From: Thiothrix fructosivorans | Lineage (GTDB): Bacteria > Pseudomonadota > Gammaproteobacteria > Thiotrichales > Thiotrichaceae | DNA length: 64,000 bases | Direction: 5' to 3' | Assembly (NCBI RefSeq): GCF_017349355.1 | Contig: NZ_JAFMPM010000006.1 | Span: 1,116,001 to 1,180,000, forward strand | Position numbers and translations under genes: made by a program | Notes under the pieces: generated by a model | Databases searched by the model: none | What the model was told of the DNA's origin: nothing | What the model saw: the letters and a program-made list of their open reading frames with translations, nothing else | Part shown: in pieces, positions 27,829 to 39,138 of the stretch | Layout: each line of letters opens with the position of its first letter | Position numbering within the stretch: the first letter of the stretch is position 1

Positions 27829-29229
27829 TCAGGCGATGAGTTCGCGGGCAATAATGACTTGCTGTTTCACTTGGGCGGGGGCTGTGCCACCTAGGTGGTT
27901 ACGCGCAGCCACCGAACCTTCCAACGTCAACACGGCAAACACGTCGTCGGTGATGGTGTTGGAAAATGCTTGCAGTTCTTCCAGACGCATTTCGCTTAAA
28001 TCACGCTCCGTTTCGACACCCAACGCGACGGCTTTGCCGACGACTTCGTGGGCATCGCGGAACGGTAAGCCTTTGCGCACCAGATAATCCGCTAAATCGG
28101 TGGCGGTGGAGAAGCCTTGCATCGCTGCTTTGCGCATTTTTTCTGGCTTGGGTTGGACGTGCGGCATCATGTCAGCAAAAGCACGTAAGCTACCGAACAA
28201 GGTATCCACGGTGTCAAACAGCGGTTCTTTGTCTTCCTGATTGTCTTTGTTGTACGCCAATGGTTGACCTTTCATTAGGGTCAACAGGGCAAACAAATGT
28301 CCGAAGACGCGTCCACTTTTGCCACGCACTAATTCTGGTACGTCAGGATTTTTCTTCTGCGGCATGATGGAAGAGCCGGTGCAAAAGCGATCCGGTAGGC
28401 GGATAAAGTCAAATTGCGCAGATGTCCACAGCACCAATTCTTCGGAGAAGCGTGATAAGTGCATCATGATCAGGGCAGCGGTAGAGGTGAATTCAATCGC
28501 GAAATCACGGTCGCTGACAGCATCCAAGGAATTACGGGCAGGGTAGTCAAAGCCGAGTAATTCGGCGGTGTAAATACGGTCGATGGGGTAGGTTGTGCCT
28601 GCTAACGCGGCCGCACCTAATGGCATGACATTGATGCGTTTACGGCAATCTTGTAGGCGTTCGAAGTCACGTTGCAGCATTTCAAACCATGCCAGCATAT
28701 GATGCCCGAACGTGATGGGTTGAGCGACTTGCAGGTGGGTGAAACCGGGGAGGATGGTGTCCGCTTCGCGTTCCGCCACTTCAACTAAGGCGCGTTGCAG
28801 GCGGCGCAATTCGTGGCTGATGCCGTCTACTTGATCACGTAACCACAGGCGCACGTCGGTTGCTACTTGGTCATTACGGGAACGTCCGGTGTGAAGTTTT
28901 TTGCCAGCAATGCCAATGCGGTCAGTGAGGCGGGCTTCGATGTTCATGTGAACGTCTTCCAGCGAAATTTTCCATTCCAATTCGCCTTTTTCGATGGACA
29001 GCTCGATTTCGTCGAGTCCACTCAGGATTTGTTCAACTTCAGTAGTGTTTAATAAGCCCGTCTTACCCAACATGCGAGCATGGGCACGCGAGCCTTGGAT
29101 GTCGTGCCGATACAGGCGCTTATCGAAGGTGATGGATGCGGTGAATTCTTCAACGAAGGCGTCGGTGGACTCGCTGAAACGTCCGCCCCAAGGTTTATCC
29201 TTGGCGCTATCTGGTTGCTGTTGGCTCAT
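27829..29229 (-). CDS. argH: argininosuccinate lyase
   Basis: This 466-residue enzyme of the fumarase/aspartase superfamily splits argininosuccinate into arginine and fumarate, the last step of arginine synthesis. Key blocks are [10 protein letters not shown] at the N-terminus, the [13 protein letters not shown] motif, [18 protein letters not shown] with the catalytic His, and the [15 protein letters not shown] signature. Length is normal. It is divergent from the LytS/LytTR pair, matching the argH-algZ-algR neighbourhood of pseudomonads and relatives. Confidence 0.97.
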   Translation of the reverse strand: MSQQQPDSAKDKPWGGRFSESTDAFVEEFTASITFDKRLYRHDIQGSRAHARMLGKTGLLNTTEVEQILSGLDEIELSIEKGELEWKISLEDVHMNIEARLTDRIGIAGKKLHTGRSRNDQVATDVRLWLRDQVDGISHELRRLQRALVEVAEREADTILPGFTHLQVAQPITFGHHMLAWFEMLQRDFERLQDCRKRINVMPLGAAALAGTTYPIDRIYTAELLGFDYPARNSLDAVSDRDFAIEFTSTAALIMMHLSRFSEELVLWTSAQFDFIRLPDRFCTGSSIMPQKKNPDVPELVRGKSGRVFGHLFALLTLMKGQPLAYNKDNQEDKEPLFDTVDTLFGSLRAFADMMPHVQPKPEKMRKAAMQGFSTATDLADYLVRKGLPFRDAHEVVGKAVALGVETERDLSEMRLEELQAFSNTITDDVFAVLTLEGSVAARNHLGGTAPAQVKQQVIIARELIA

Positions 29230-29477
29230 GGGTTAATGTTGAATTTTCATCAGGTTGCTAAAAAAAGTTGCCAAACATTATCACATTGTGGAAGAATGAA
29301 AAACGCAATTCTTAATGTGGTATTTGTGCAACGTTGGTTGCCAGTAGTATACAAGGAAATGCTCAACCTGCTACGGTGGGTCAAGGAATTATAAAAAATA
29401 TAAACAATATAACTGGATCAGAATACAACGTTGCAACAGCCTAGTTGTGCGTCATATCGCTGGTTTGAGAGCAAAAA

Positions 29478-30521
29478 ATGCCGTCATTCAATGGAAAAAC
29501 CTTAAGTTATTTGCCCAATCTCTGTGTGCTGCAGGCGTTGTTACGTGCTGTGTTGGCGGCTGAATTGTTGGCAATGGTCTTGGCGTTGGTTGTGGCAACG
29601 GATTTGCGGGATTTTGTGGTGAACCTTGGGTTGCATTCACTGTTTGTGCTGTGGGTGACACTTGCTTCTATGTTTACCCTGTGTTTTGTTGGTCGATTTT
29701 TAACCAATCCTTCGGTGTTGCAAGCCTCCAGCATTGTTTTTGCGACGACTGCGACGTTTACGTTGATTGCCTCGGTGCTGGGGTTATTGATGTCGGGCGG
29801 TAGTGATGCTGCCAATGATCTCGTCGCTAGTGCCTTGTTCGTGTTCAAGAATTTGGTGATTAGTCTGGTCATTACATTGGTATTGCTGCGCTATTTCTAC
29901 ATTCACGGTCAGTGGGAGGAAACGGTTGAAGCCGATTCCGCTGCTAAATACGATGCTTTGCAAGCGCGGATGCGCCCACACTTCTTGTTCAACAGCCTGA
30001 ATACCATTGCGCACTTAGTACACATTGATCCGAACAAGGCAGAGGCGGCATTGTTGGACTTAGCCGATATTATGCGCCTTACACTCGATAAGCGGTCGCG
30101 AATTGCACTCAAAGAAGAGTTAGAGTTGACACTGGCGTATTTGCGTATGGAAAGTTTGCGCTTGGGTGAGAAACGTTTGCACATTAAGCTCGATATGGAT
30201 CAAAACAGCTTGCCTTTGGATATGGATATTCCGCCGTTTTTGTTACAGCCATTGGTGGAAAATGCGGTCTATCACGGTGTGCAGCCGCGTCAAGACGGCG
30301 GTTTGGTGACGGTCAGTTTGTACGATGCGGGTGATCGGCTGGATGTTTGCGTGACGAATCCCTTGCCCCCATCCGGCATGAGCACTCATACCAAAGGTAA
30401 CCATATTGCCCAAGAAAACATGGTCAAGCGGTTGCATTTGGCGTATGGCGACCGCGCTAATCTGAAAATCCAAAAGAACGTACAACAATACCGGGTTTCA
30501 TTTTCCATCCCCAAGGAGTAG
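29478..30521 (+). CDS. LytS/AlgZ-type membrane sensor histidine kinase
   Basis: This 347-residue protein has four to five N-terminal membrane helices (about 15-145), then a His_kinase domain of the LytS class. The phospho-His lies in RMRPHFLFNSLNTIA, and the ATP-binding region has the N-box PFLLQPLVENAVYHGV. A 7-bp gap separates it from the LytTR regulator. By position next to argH it corresponds to AlgZ/FimS, which with AlgR controls surface and virulence traits in Pseudomonas; the targets here are unknown. Confidence 0.88.
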   Translation: MPSFNGKTLSYLPNLCVLQALLRAVLAAELLAMVLALVVATDLRDFVVNLGLHSLFVLWVTLASMFTLCFVGRFLTNPSVLQASSIVFATTATFTLIASVLGLLMSGGSDAANDLVASALFVFKNLVISLVITLVLLRYFYIHGQWEETVEADSAAKYDALQARMRPHFLFNSLNTIAHLVHIDPNKAEAALLDLADIMRLTLDKRSRIALKEELELTLAYLRMESLRLGEKRLHIKLDMDQNSLPLDMDIPPFLLQPLVENAVYHGVQPRQDGGLVTVSLYDAGDRLDVCVTNPLPPSGMSTHTKGNHIAQENMVKRLHLAYGDRANLKIQKNVQQYRVSFSIPKE

Positions 30522-30528
30522 AAGAATT

Positions 30529-31275
30529 ATGACATTGAAAATTTTAATCGTTGATGACGAGGAATATGCGCGTGCCCGCATTAAGGGGTTGTTGGCGAGC
30601 CAAGTCGATTACGGAGTTTGTGCAGAAGCCGAAAACGGGGTGGATGCAGTGATTATGACCGAACGTTATCAGCCTGACATCGTGCTTATGGATATTTCCA
30701 TGCCCGGCATGGATGGGTTGGAAGCCGCTCGGCATATTTCGGGCATGGATAGCCCGCCAGCCGTCATATTCACCACAGCGTATGGTGAATATGCTTTAGA
30801 AGCCTTTTCAACAAAAGCAACAGGGTATCTTATGAAGCCTATTAGACAAGAACAATTATTACAAAGTCTGGAACAAGCCCGTTCACTGAACCGTGCGCAA
30901 CGTATGGAAGCGCTGGAAAACCGCGAGGGTCGCAGCATGTTGTCGCGCAAGCATATTTGTGCGCGGATGCGTGGCAATCTCGAACTGATTCCCATCGAAG
31001 ATGTGGTGTATTTCCAAGCTGACCAAAAATACGTGACTGTGCGTCACAAAAAGGGTGAGGTCATCATTGAAGAGTCACTGAAGTCGCTGGAAACCGATTT
31101 GGCGGATCGTTTTATCCGCATTCACCGCAATGCGCTGGTGTCTAAAACCGCGATTGCGGGGTTGTCTAAGTCATCGGTTGGGCGTACTCAAATTGTGTTG
31201 GATAACGTCAAAGACCAACTGGAAGTCAGCCGCCGTCATTTGGCGGAAGTACGCCGGTTTGTACGTAACCGTTAA
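30529..31275 (+). CDS. LytTR-family response regulator (AlgR-like)
   Basis: This 248-residue protein has an N-terminal receiver domain (KILIVDDEEYARARI, phospho-Asp in VLMDISMPGMDG, Lys in GYLMKPI) and a C-terminal LytTR DNA-binding domain (EDVVYFQADQKYVTVRH, FIRIHRNALVSK). It is the partner of the kinase 7 bp upstream; AAGGAG precedes the ATG. A strong terminator follows. AlgR orthology is inferred from domain layout and from argH next to the pair. Confidence 0.92.
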   Translation: MTLKILIVDDEEYARARIKGLLASQVDYGVCAEAENGVDAVIMTERYQPDIVLMDISMPGMDGLEAARHISGMDSPPAVIFTTAYGEYALEAFSTKATGYLMKPIRQEQLLQSLEQARSLNRAQRMEALENREGRSMLSRKHICARMRGNLELIPIEDVVYFQADQKYVTVRHKKGEVIIEESLKSLETDLADRFIRIHRNALVSKTAIAGLSKSSVGRTQIVLDNVKDQLEVSRRHLAEVRRFVRNR

Positions 31276-31287
31276 TTTCTCCTGTTT

Positions 31288-31317
31288 AGGGGCGTGAGTG
31301 TACACGCCCCTTTTTTT
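31288..31317. terminator. Rho-independent terminator
   Basis: AGGGGCGTG pairs perfectly with CACGCCCCT around a six-base loop and is followed by T residues. It ends the kinase-regulator operon and may also serve the convergent thioredoxin-fold gene, whose stop is at 31321. Confidence 0.9.
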
Positions 31318-31320
31318 AGC

Positions 31321-31806
31321 TTACTGCACGGCTTTTTGCGCGGTAGCAATAGCTTCTTCCAAATAAGCACCGTAAAAATCAGGGCTGTTATAGCCTAATA
31401 AGCGTTCTGCTACTTCTTTGCCTTCGGCATTCAAAAACACGACGGTTGGTGTTAGCGCCGCATCGTGACGTGCTGCAAATGCTTCAGCATCTATTTTGTT
31501 GCCGTTGAAATCAACAATGCTTTCTTCATTATCCAGCGTGAAACGGCGGATCAGAATACGTGTGTCGTATTTGCCACTCGTTAGCATCGGTTGGAGGTAT
31601 TCAGCTTCGAGTTGTTTGCAGAATCCGCAGTAGTCGGCACGAAATGCTAATAACAACGGCAATCCTTTCGCTTGCATTTCTTGTTGCAGTGCATGAAAAT
31701 CATGGGCTTCCGCGATATTTCCATCCGCCTGCGCGGGTTGAGCTAGCGCCATTAGTATCAGTATTGCTGTGAGCACGGTGTGAGTAGGTCGTCGATTTAC
31801 GTACAT
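31321..31806 (-). CDS. periplasmic thioredoxin-fold protein with CGFC centre
   Basis: This 161-residue exported protein has a signal peptide with cleavage near AQA (about residue 27). The redox motif is ADYCGFCKQLE, with the cis-Pro region at DAALTPTVVFLN. It resembles DsbE/SoxW-like periplasmic thioredoxins that reduce or oxidise specific partners. SoxW-type proteins occur in sulfur oxidisers, but no sox gene is near, so the partner is open. A good AGGAGG site precedes the ATG. Confidence 0.8.
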   Translation of the reverse strand: MYVNRRPTHTVLTAILILMALAQPAQADGNIAEAHDFHALQQEMQAKGLPLLLAFRADYCGFCKQLEAEYLQPMLTSGKYDTRILIRRFTLDNEESIVDFNGNKIDAEAFAARHDAALTPTVVFLNAEGKEVAERLLGYNSPDFYGAYLEEAIATAQKAVQ

Positions 31807-31943
31807 AATATTCTCCTCCTGAAGTGTAAGCCTTTATCATTCTTCAGTTTATAGACAAAATATAGGGCATTTAGTTGTGGCGGGATATTCCGAAAGGGAT
31901 ATATAATACGCGCCTGTTGCCTTAAGGGTGAGGATAAGCCCGA

Positions 31944-32381
31944 GTGGTTGACCGTATATTAGTATGTATTTATACTCCACTTGAACTTACGCACGAGAAG
32001 GCTATGCTTAGGCCTTCTCCAGAGGAGCAGATGCGAAGCATACTTATAATTCAATTCATCCTGATGCTGGCTGGTGTAGCAGTGTCGTCACATTATCAGG
32101 GTGAAGCAGCATTGTTGCCTGCTTTATATGGTGGTGCAATTGCACTCGCGAACACTCTGCTATTGTCCCGTCGCGTTGCGCAAGCGGGGGAGATAGCAAA
32201 AACCAGTCCACAGCAAAGCGTGAATGCTTTGTATTTCGGTGTGGTACAACGATTTGTATTTGTGTTGGTTGCGTTAGGGTTAGGGCTGGGCTACTTGAAG
32301 TTATCCCCTGTACCTTTGTTAGGCACGTTTATGGTGTCGCAACTGGCCTACATGCTGATGGGAACTCGCCAAGTCGAGTGA
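31944..32381 (+). CDS. atpI: ATP synthase protein I
   Basis: This 145-residue membrane protein has four hydrophobic segments (about 35-50, 57-75, 95-115 and 120-138) and is the first gene of the atp operon. AtpI assists assembly of the c-ring and may aid Mg uptake. The GTG at 31944 is used; an ATG at 32004 has poor spacing to a ribosome site. The GALYG-like block (ALLPALYGGAIALANTLLLSRR) is typical. Confidence 0.8.
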   Translation: MVDRILVCIYTPLELTHEKAMLRPSPEEQMRSILIIQFILMLAGVAVSSHYQGEAALLPALYGGAIALANTLLLSRRVAQAGEIAKTSPQQSVNALYFGVVQRFVFVLVALGLGLGYLKLSPVPLLGTFMVSQLAYMLMGTRQVE

Positions 32382-32419
32382 TGCCAGCACGAGATTTTTT
32401 AACTTTGTGTACGGAGTGA

Positions 32420-33277
<858 letters not shown>

Positions 33278-33327
33278 CGATTTCTAGTTTTATTTTTTGA
33301 TTTTTAACTTTTCTTGGAGACTTCACA

Positions 33328-33615
33328 ATGGATGCAACTTCAATTGCAATGATCTATTCCTACACTGCGGTAGGCGTTGGCATTATCTTGGCGGCTGCTG
33401 GTTTGGGTTCAGCACTGGGCTGGGGTATGATCTGTTCTAAATTTATCGAAGGCATCGCTCGTCAACCTGAAATGCGTGCGCAATTGACCGGTCAAATGCT
33501 GTTCACTGGCGGTCTGATGGAAGCATTCCCAATGATCGTTCTGGGTATCTCCATGTGGTTCATCTTTGCTAACCCGTTCATCGGCGCAGCTAAAGCAGCA
33601 CTGGGCGCTGGTTAA
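33328..33615 (+). CDS. atpE: ATP synthase Fo subunit c
   Basis: This 95-residue hairpin of two membrane helices forms the rotor ring. The loop has ARQPEM and the ion-binding carboxylate is Glu65 in GLMEAFPM. The residue after it is Ala, not the Ser/Thr of sodium-type rings, so proton coupling is expected. GGAG precedes the ATG. Confidence 0.97.
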   Translation: MDATSIAMIYSYTAVGVGIILAAAGLGSALGWGMICSKFIEGIARQPEMRAQLTGQMLFTGGLMEAFPMIVLGISMWFIFANPFIGAAKAALGAG

Positions 33616-33658
33616 TTCCCCGATTGTTAAACGTTGTTACTAACATTCGGAGGTTAAC

Positions 33659-34129
33659 ATGAACGTAACTGCAACCCTGATTGGTCAGATGATCGTTTTT
33701 TCGATCTTGGTCTGGTTCGTCAAGAGCGTACTGTGGGAACCGATGCTGAAAGTGCTGGAAGATCGTAAGGCGCGTATCGCCGATGGTCTCGCCGCTGCCG
33801 AAAAAGGCAAGCACGAAGAAGAATTGGCTCGCAAGCACGCATTGGATGAGCTGAAAAAAGCCAAAGCCGAAGCGGCCGAAATCGTTGCACAAGGCCAAAA
33901 GCGTGCAGCGGAAATCGTTGACGAAGCCAAGAATGCTGCTGTCGAAGAAGCAGGTCGCGTGAAAGTCGCAGCCCAAGCAGACATCGAGCAGGAAGTTTCC
34001 CGTGCGCGTGAAACGCTACGTACTCAAGTCTCTGCATTAGCAGTGGCAGGTGCGGAGAAAATTCTTGGTAAGGAAATTGATGCCAAAGCTCACGCGAAAG
34101 CATTGGATGAACTGGCTGCGCAAATTTAA
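33659..34129 (+). CDS. atpF: ATP synthase Fo subunit b
   Basis: This 156-residue peripheral-stalk subunit has one N-terminal membrane helix (residues 5-25) followed by a long charged helix with Ala/Lys/Glu repeats (EDRKARIADGLAAAEKGKHEE) that dimerises. The length matches E. coli AtpF. GGAGG precedes the ATG. Confidence 0.96.
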   Translation: MNVTATLIGQMIVFSILVWFVKSVLWEPMLKVLEDRKARIADGLAAAEKGKHEEELARKHALDELKKAKAEAAEIVAQGQKRAAEIVDEAKNAAVEEAGRVKVAAQADIEQEVSRARETLRTQVSALAVAGAEKILGKEIDAKAHAKALDELAAQI

Positions 34130-34140
34130 GGTGGTGAACC

Positions 34141-34677
34141 ATGTCTGATTTGACAACCGCTGCTCGTCCTTACGCCCGTGCGGTGTTTGAGATGGCGCAG
34201 GAAGCCGGGAAGCTGCCCCAGTGGTCAGCGCAACTGGCAGCCATGTCTGCGGTGGTCGCGGCTGAAGGTTCATCTGCCTTGTTGGCTCATCCTCGCATGA
34301 CCAAAGAACAGAAAGCGACAGTATTCGGCGAGATTGCAGGTGATGCACTCGACGACCAAGGTCGCAATCTGCTCAAGGCACTGGCAGAGAATGACCGTTT
34401 TTCATTGTTACCTGAAATTTCCACCCTCTTTGAACAAATGAAGGCGGAAGCGGAAGGCGCGATTGAAGCGGAAATTATTTCTGCACAGGAAATGAGCGAT
34501 GACCAGCAGCAGACCATTGCTGCGGCACTCCAAAAACGCTTGGGACGTGAGATTAAGCTCGTCACTAAAGTTGATCCAGCCCTGATGGGTGGCGCAATTA
34601 TTCGCGCAGGTGACTTGGTGATTGACGGCTCAATCCAAAGCAGGCTGAAAGATATGAAGGCGGCGTTGGCGCGTTAA
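34141..34677 (+). CDS. atpH: ATP synthase F1 subunit delta
   Basis: This 178-residue subunit links the b stalk to the top of the alpha/beta hexamer. The N-terminal TTAARPYARAVFEMA block and the C-terminal DPALMGGAIIRAGDLVIDGSI block are the family signatures. It follows atpF by 11 bp. Confidence 0.97.
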   Translation: MSDLTTAARPYARAVFEMAQEAGKLPQWSAQLAAMSAVVAAEGSSALLAHPRMTKEQKATVFGEIAGDALDDQGRNLLKALAENDRFSLLPEISTLFEQMKAEAEGAIEAEIISAQEMSDDQQQTIAAALQKRLGREIKLVTKVDPALMGGAIIRAGDLVIDGSIQSRLKDMKAALAR

Positions 34678-34704
34678 GCCCAGCCGATAATTGAGGAATA
34701 GCAT

Positions 34705-36246
34705 ATGCAACTTAACCCAACTGAAATCAGTGACCTGATCAAAAAGCGCATTAGCAGCTTTGAGTCTGGTGCTGAAGCTCGCACTGAGGGTACGGTTGTC
34801 TCCGTTACGGATGGTATCGTCCGCCTTCACGGGCTTGGCGATGTAATGTCCGGCGAGATGATCGAATTCTCCAACGGTTCTTACGGTCTGGCTTTGAACC
34901 TAGAACGTGACTCTGTCGGTGCGGTTGTCCTTGGTGATTACAAAAGTATCACCGAAGGCGACACTGTAAAATGTACTGGTCGTATCTTAGAAGTACCACA
35001 CGGTCGTGGTTTGCTGGGTCGCGTTGTTGACGCACTGGGCAACCCGATTGATGGTAAAGGCCCGGTTGAAAACGACAGTTTCGCGCCAATTGAGCGTGTA
35101 GCACCGGGCGTTATCGAACGTAAATCGGTTGACCAACCGCTGCAAACTGGTGTGAAAGCACTCGACGCAATGGTACCCATCGGTCGCGGTCAACGCGAAC
35201 TGATCATCGGCGACCGCCAAACCGGTAAAACAGCGGTAGCTGTTGATGCAATCATCAACCAAAAAGGCAAAAACGTAAAATGCGTTTACGTCGCGATTGG
35301 TCAGAAAGCGTCATCAGTAGCTAACGTAGTACGCAAACTCGAAGAGTACGGCGCACTGGAATACACGGTTGTGGTTGCGGCAACAGCGGCTGATCCAGCG
35401 TCCATGCAATACCTTGCGCCTTACGCGGGTTGCACCATGGGTGAATACTTCCGTGACCGTGGCGAAGACGCACTGATCGTATACGACGACTTGACCAAGC
35501 AAGCATGGGCTTACCGTCAAGTTTCCCTGTTGCTGCGCCGCCCACCGGGTCGTGAAGCGTATCCAGGGGACGTTTTCTATCTGCATTCCCGTTTGCTGGA
35601 ACGTGCTTCCCGCGTTAACAAAGAATACGTTGAAGAGTTCACCAAAGGTGAAGTGAAAGGCCAAACCGGTTCATTGACCGCGCTGCCAATCATCGAAACC
35701 CAAGGTGGTGACGTTTCTGCCTTCGTTCCGACCAACGTTATCTCGATCACTGATGGTCAGATCTTCTTGGAAAGCGACCTGTTCAACGCGGGCATCCGTC
35801 CTGCGATCAACGCAGGTCTGTCAGTATCCCGCGTAGGTGGTGCTGCACAAACCAAGATCATCAAGAAACTCGGTGGTGGTGTGCGTTTGGCGCTTGCTCA
35901 GTACCGTGAATTGGCAGCGTTCTCGCAGTTCGCATCGGACCTCGACGAAGGCACTCGTAAGTCTTTGGCACGTGGTCAACGTGTAACTGAACTGATGAAA
36001 CAGCCGCAATTCTCTCCGCTGTCCGTAGCAGAAATGGCTTTCTCCCTGTACGCCGCCAACGAGGGTTTCCTCGATGACGTGGACGCGAAGAAAATCGTGG
36101 ATTTTGAAGCAGCAATGCTCAGTTACCTGCGTTCTTCTGAGAAGGCTCTGTTGGATAAGATCAACGAAAAAGGTGATTTCAACGGCGAGATTGAAAGTGC
36201 AATGAAAAAAGCACTGGAAACTTTCAAGTCGAAAAACACTTGGTAA
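34705..36246 (+). CDS. atpA: ATP synthase F1 subunit alpha
   Basis: This 513-residue nucleotide-binding, non-catalytic subunit has the Walker A motif [10 protein letters not shown] near residue 170 and the arginine-finger region ([17 protein letters not shown]). The N-terminal beta-barrel with [16 protein letters not shown] is intact, and length equals that of E. coli. It lies 27 bp after atpH. Confidence 0.98.
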   Translation: MQLNPTEISDLIKKRISSFESGAEARTEGTVVSVTDGIVRLHGLGDVMSGEMIEFSNGSYGLALNLERDSVGAVVLGDYKSITEGDTVKCTGRILEVPHGRGLLGRVVDALGNPIDGKGPVENDSFAPIERVAPGVIERKSVDQPLQTGVKALDAMVPIGRGQRELIIGDRQTGKTAVAVDAIINQKGKNVKCVYVAIGQKASSVANVVRKLEEYGALEYTVVVAATAADPASMQYLAPYAGCTMGEYFRDRGEDALIVYDDLTKQAWAYRQVSLLLRRPPGREAYPGDVFYLHSRLLERASRVNKEYVEEFTKGEVKGQTGSLTALPIIETQGGDVSAFVPTNVISITDGQIFLESDLFNAGIRPAINAGLSVSRVGGAAQTKIIKKLGGGVRLALAQYRELAAFSQFASDLDEGTRKSLARGQRVTELMKQPQFSPLSVAEMAFSLYAANEGFLDDVDAKKIVDFEAAMLSYLRSSEKALLDKINEKGDFNGEIESAMKKALETFKSKNTW

Positions 36247-36261
36247 TGGGAGGTTATTCCT

Positions 36262-37119
36262 ATGGCAGGTGGTAAAGAAATACTAAGCCAGATCAAGAGC
36301 ATTAGTAATACCAAGAAGATCACGAAAGCAATGGAGATGGTTGCTGCATCCAAAATGCGCCGTGCGCAAGACCGGATGAAAGCTAGCCGCCCCTATGCTG
36401 AAAAAATGCGTCAAGTGGTGGGTCACTTGGCACATGGTCATCTTGAATACCAACACCCTTATACCCAGACACGCGAAACCGTGAAACGGGTTGGCTACAT
36501 CATTATGTCCTCTGATCGGGGCTTGTGTGGTGGTTTGAACGTCAACTTGTTCAAGCAAGCGTTGCGTAGCATTGCCGAGTGGAAAAAGCAGGATGTCGAA
36601 GTCGACATCTGCGTCTTCGGTGCTAAGGCTGCTGCGGCGTTTCGGCGTTACGGGATTGTCGCCCAGAAAACCCACATGGGCGATGCCCCAAAAGTGGCGG
36701 ATATGGTCGGCACGGTCAAGGTGATGCTGGATGCTTACGAGGAAGGCCGGATTGATCGCCTTTTCTTGGTCGAGAATGAATTCGTCAACAGCATGACCCA
36801 AAAACCGCAGGTGACTCAGCTCATCCCGCTGGTGGCATCTGCGACGGATTCAATCAAGCACCATTGGGACTACATCTACGAACCTGAGTCGAAAGAAGTC
36901 ATTGATGCGTTGATGCAGCGTTACATTGAATCACTCATTTACCAAGGCGCGGTTGAAAACGTGGCTTGTGAAATGGCAGCGCGGATGGTCGCAATGAAGA
37001 GCGCCTCCGACAATGCTGGCACCATGATTGATGATTTGAAGCTGATCTACAACAAGGCGCGTCAAGCGGCAATCACTCAGGAAATTTCCGAGATTGTTGC
37101 GGGTGCTTCAGCGGTCTAA
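36262..37119 (+). CDS. atpG: ATP synthase F1 subunit gamma
   Basis: This 285-residue central rotor shaft has two long terminal helices: [28 protein letters not shown]-type start (given here in part) and the [22 protein letters not shown]-type end. Only 15 bp separate it from atpA. GGGAGG is the ribosome site. Confidence 0.97.
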   Translation: MAGGKEILSQIKSISNTKKITKAMEMVAASKMRRAQDRMKASRPYAEKMRQVVGHLAHGHLEYQHPYTQTRETVKRVGYIIMSSDRGLCGGLNVNLFKQALRSIAEWKKQDVEVDICVFGAKAAAAFRRYGIVAQKTHMGDAPKVADMVGTVKVMLDAYEEGRIDRLFLVENEFVNSMTQKPQVTQLIPLVASATDSIKHHWDYIYEPESKEVIDALMQRYIESLIYQGAVENVACEMAARMVAMKSASDNAGTMIDDLKLIYNKARQAAITQEISEIVAGASAV

Positions 37120-37155
37120 GGCTGTTACGGATTTTAAATTTTAGTGAGGTACTGA

Positions 37156-38535
<1,380 letters not shown>

Positions 38536-38544
38536 GGGGGCATC

Positions 38545-38970
38545 ATGGCGATGACATTTCATTTGGACGTAGTGACGGCAGAACAACAATTGTTCTCCGG
38601 CATGGTCGAAGAAGTGATTGCACCGGGTGCAATGGGTGACTTAGGCATTATGCCGCGTCACTCGCAGTTGATTTCCAAGCTGCGTGCAGGCGAATTGCAG
38701 TACAAAACCTCAGACGGGATGGCATCGCTGTTCGTCTCCGGTGGTGTGCTGGAAGTTCAGCCACACGTGGTGACAGTATTGGCTGACACCGGGATGCGTG
38801 CGGAAGACCTCGACGAGGCCGCCGCTCGCGAAGCGATGAAGCAAGCTACCGACGCACTGCAAGGCAAAGACCCAGAAGACCTCGATTATGAGGCGATCCA
38901 GACTGAGCTGGAGTCAGCGAAGGCGCAGATCGAAATGCTGCACCGGATTGGTAAGCTACGCGGTCACTGA
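38545..38970 (+). CDS. atpC: ATP synthase F1 subunit epsilon
   Basis: This 141-residue subunit has the N-terminal beta-sandwich (FHLDVVTAEQQLFSGMVEEV, GDLGIMPRHSQLIS) and a C-terminal helical hairpin that can inhibit hydrolysis. It is the last gene of the operon, with AGGGGG 9 bases before the ATG. A terminator follows. Confidence 0.97.
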   Translation: MAMTFHLDVVTAEQQLFSGMVEEVIAPGAMGDLGIMPRHSQLISKLRAGELQYKTSDGMASLFVSGGVLEVQPHVVTVLADTGMRAEDLDEAAAREAMKQATDALQGKDPEDLDYEAIQTELESAKAQIEMLHRIGKLRGH

Positions 38971-38992
38971 GTTTCGACGAGTCCGCAACACG

Positions 38993-39020
38993 AAAAAGCT
39001 CCCATCTGGGGGCTTTTTTT
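38993..39020 (+). terminator. Rho-independent terminator of the atp operon
   Basis: An AAAAAGCTCCC arm pairs with GGGGGCTTTTTTT around an ATCT loop (one G-U pair), 23 bases after the atpC stop. It marks the end of the core operon and the left edge of the accessory block. Confidence 0.9.
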
Positions 39021-39060
39021 ATGGGTGTTACTTGCACGTAATAATAAATAATTCAAGATA

Positions 39061-39088
39061 TTGATAATAAAGATTGATTTTTTATAAT
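39061..39088 (+). promoter_or_regulatory. candidate sigma-70 promoter for the RHS gene
   Basis: TTGATA (39061-39066) and TATAAT (39083-39088) are spaced by 16 bases in an AT-rich stretch 50 bases before the RHS start. The match to consensus is good, but AT-rich DNA gives chance hits; a second TATAAT lies at 39094. Confidence 0.5.
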
Positions 39089-39138
39089 GTAAATATAATC
39101 CGCACCTATCGAAATAACTAATCCATAGGGGCTACACC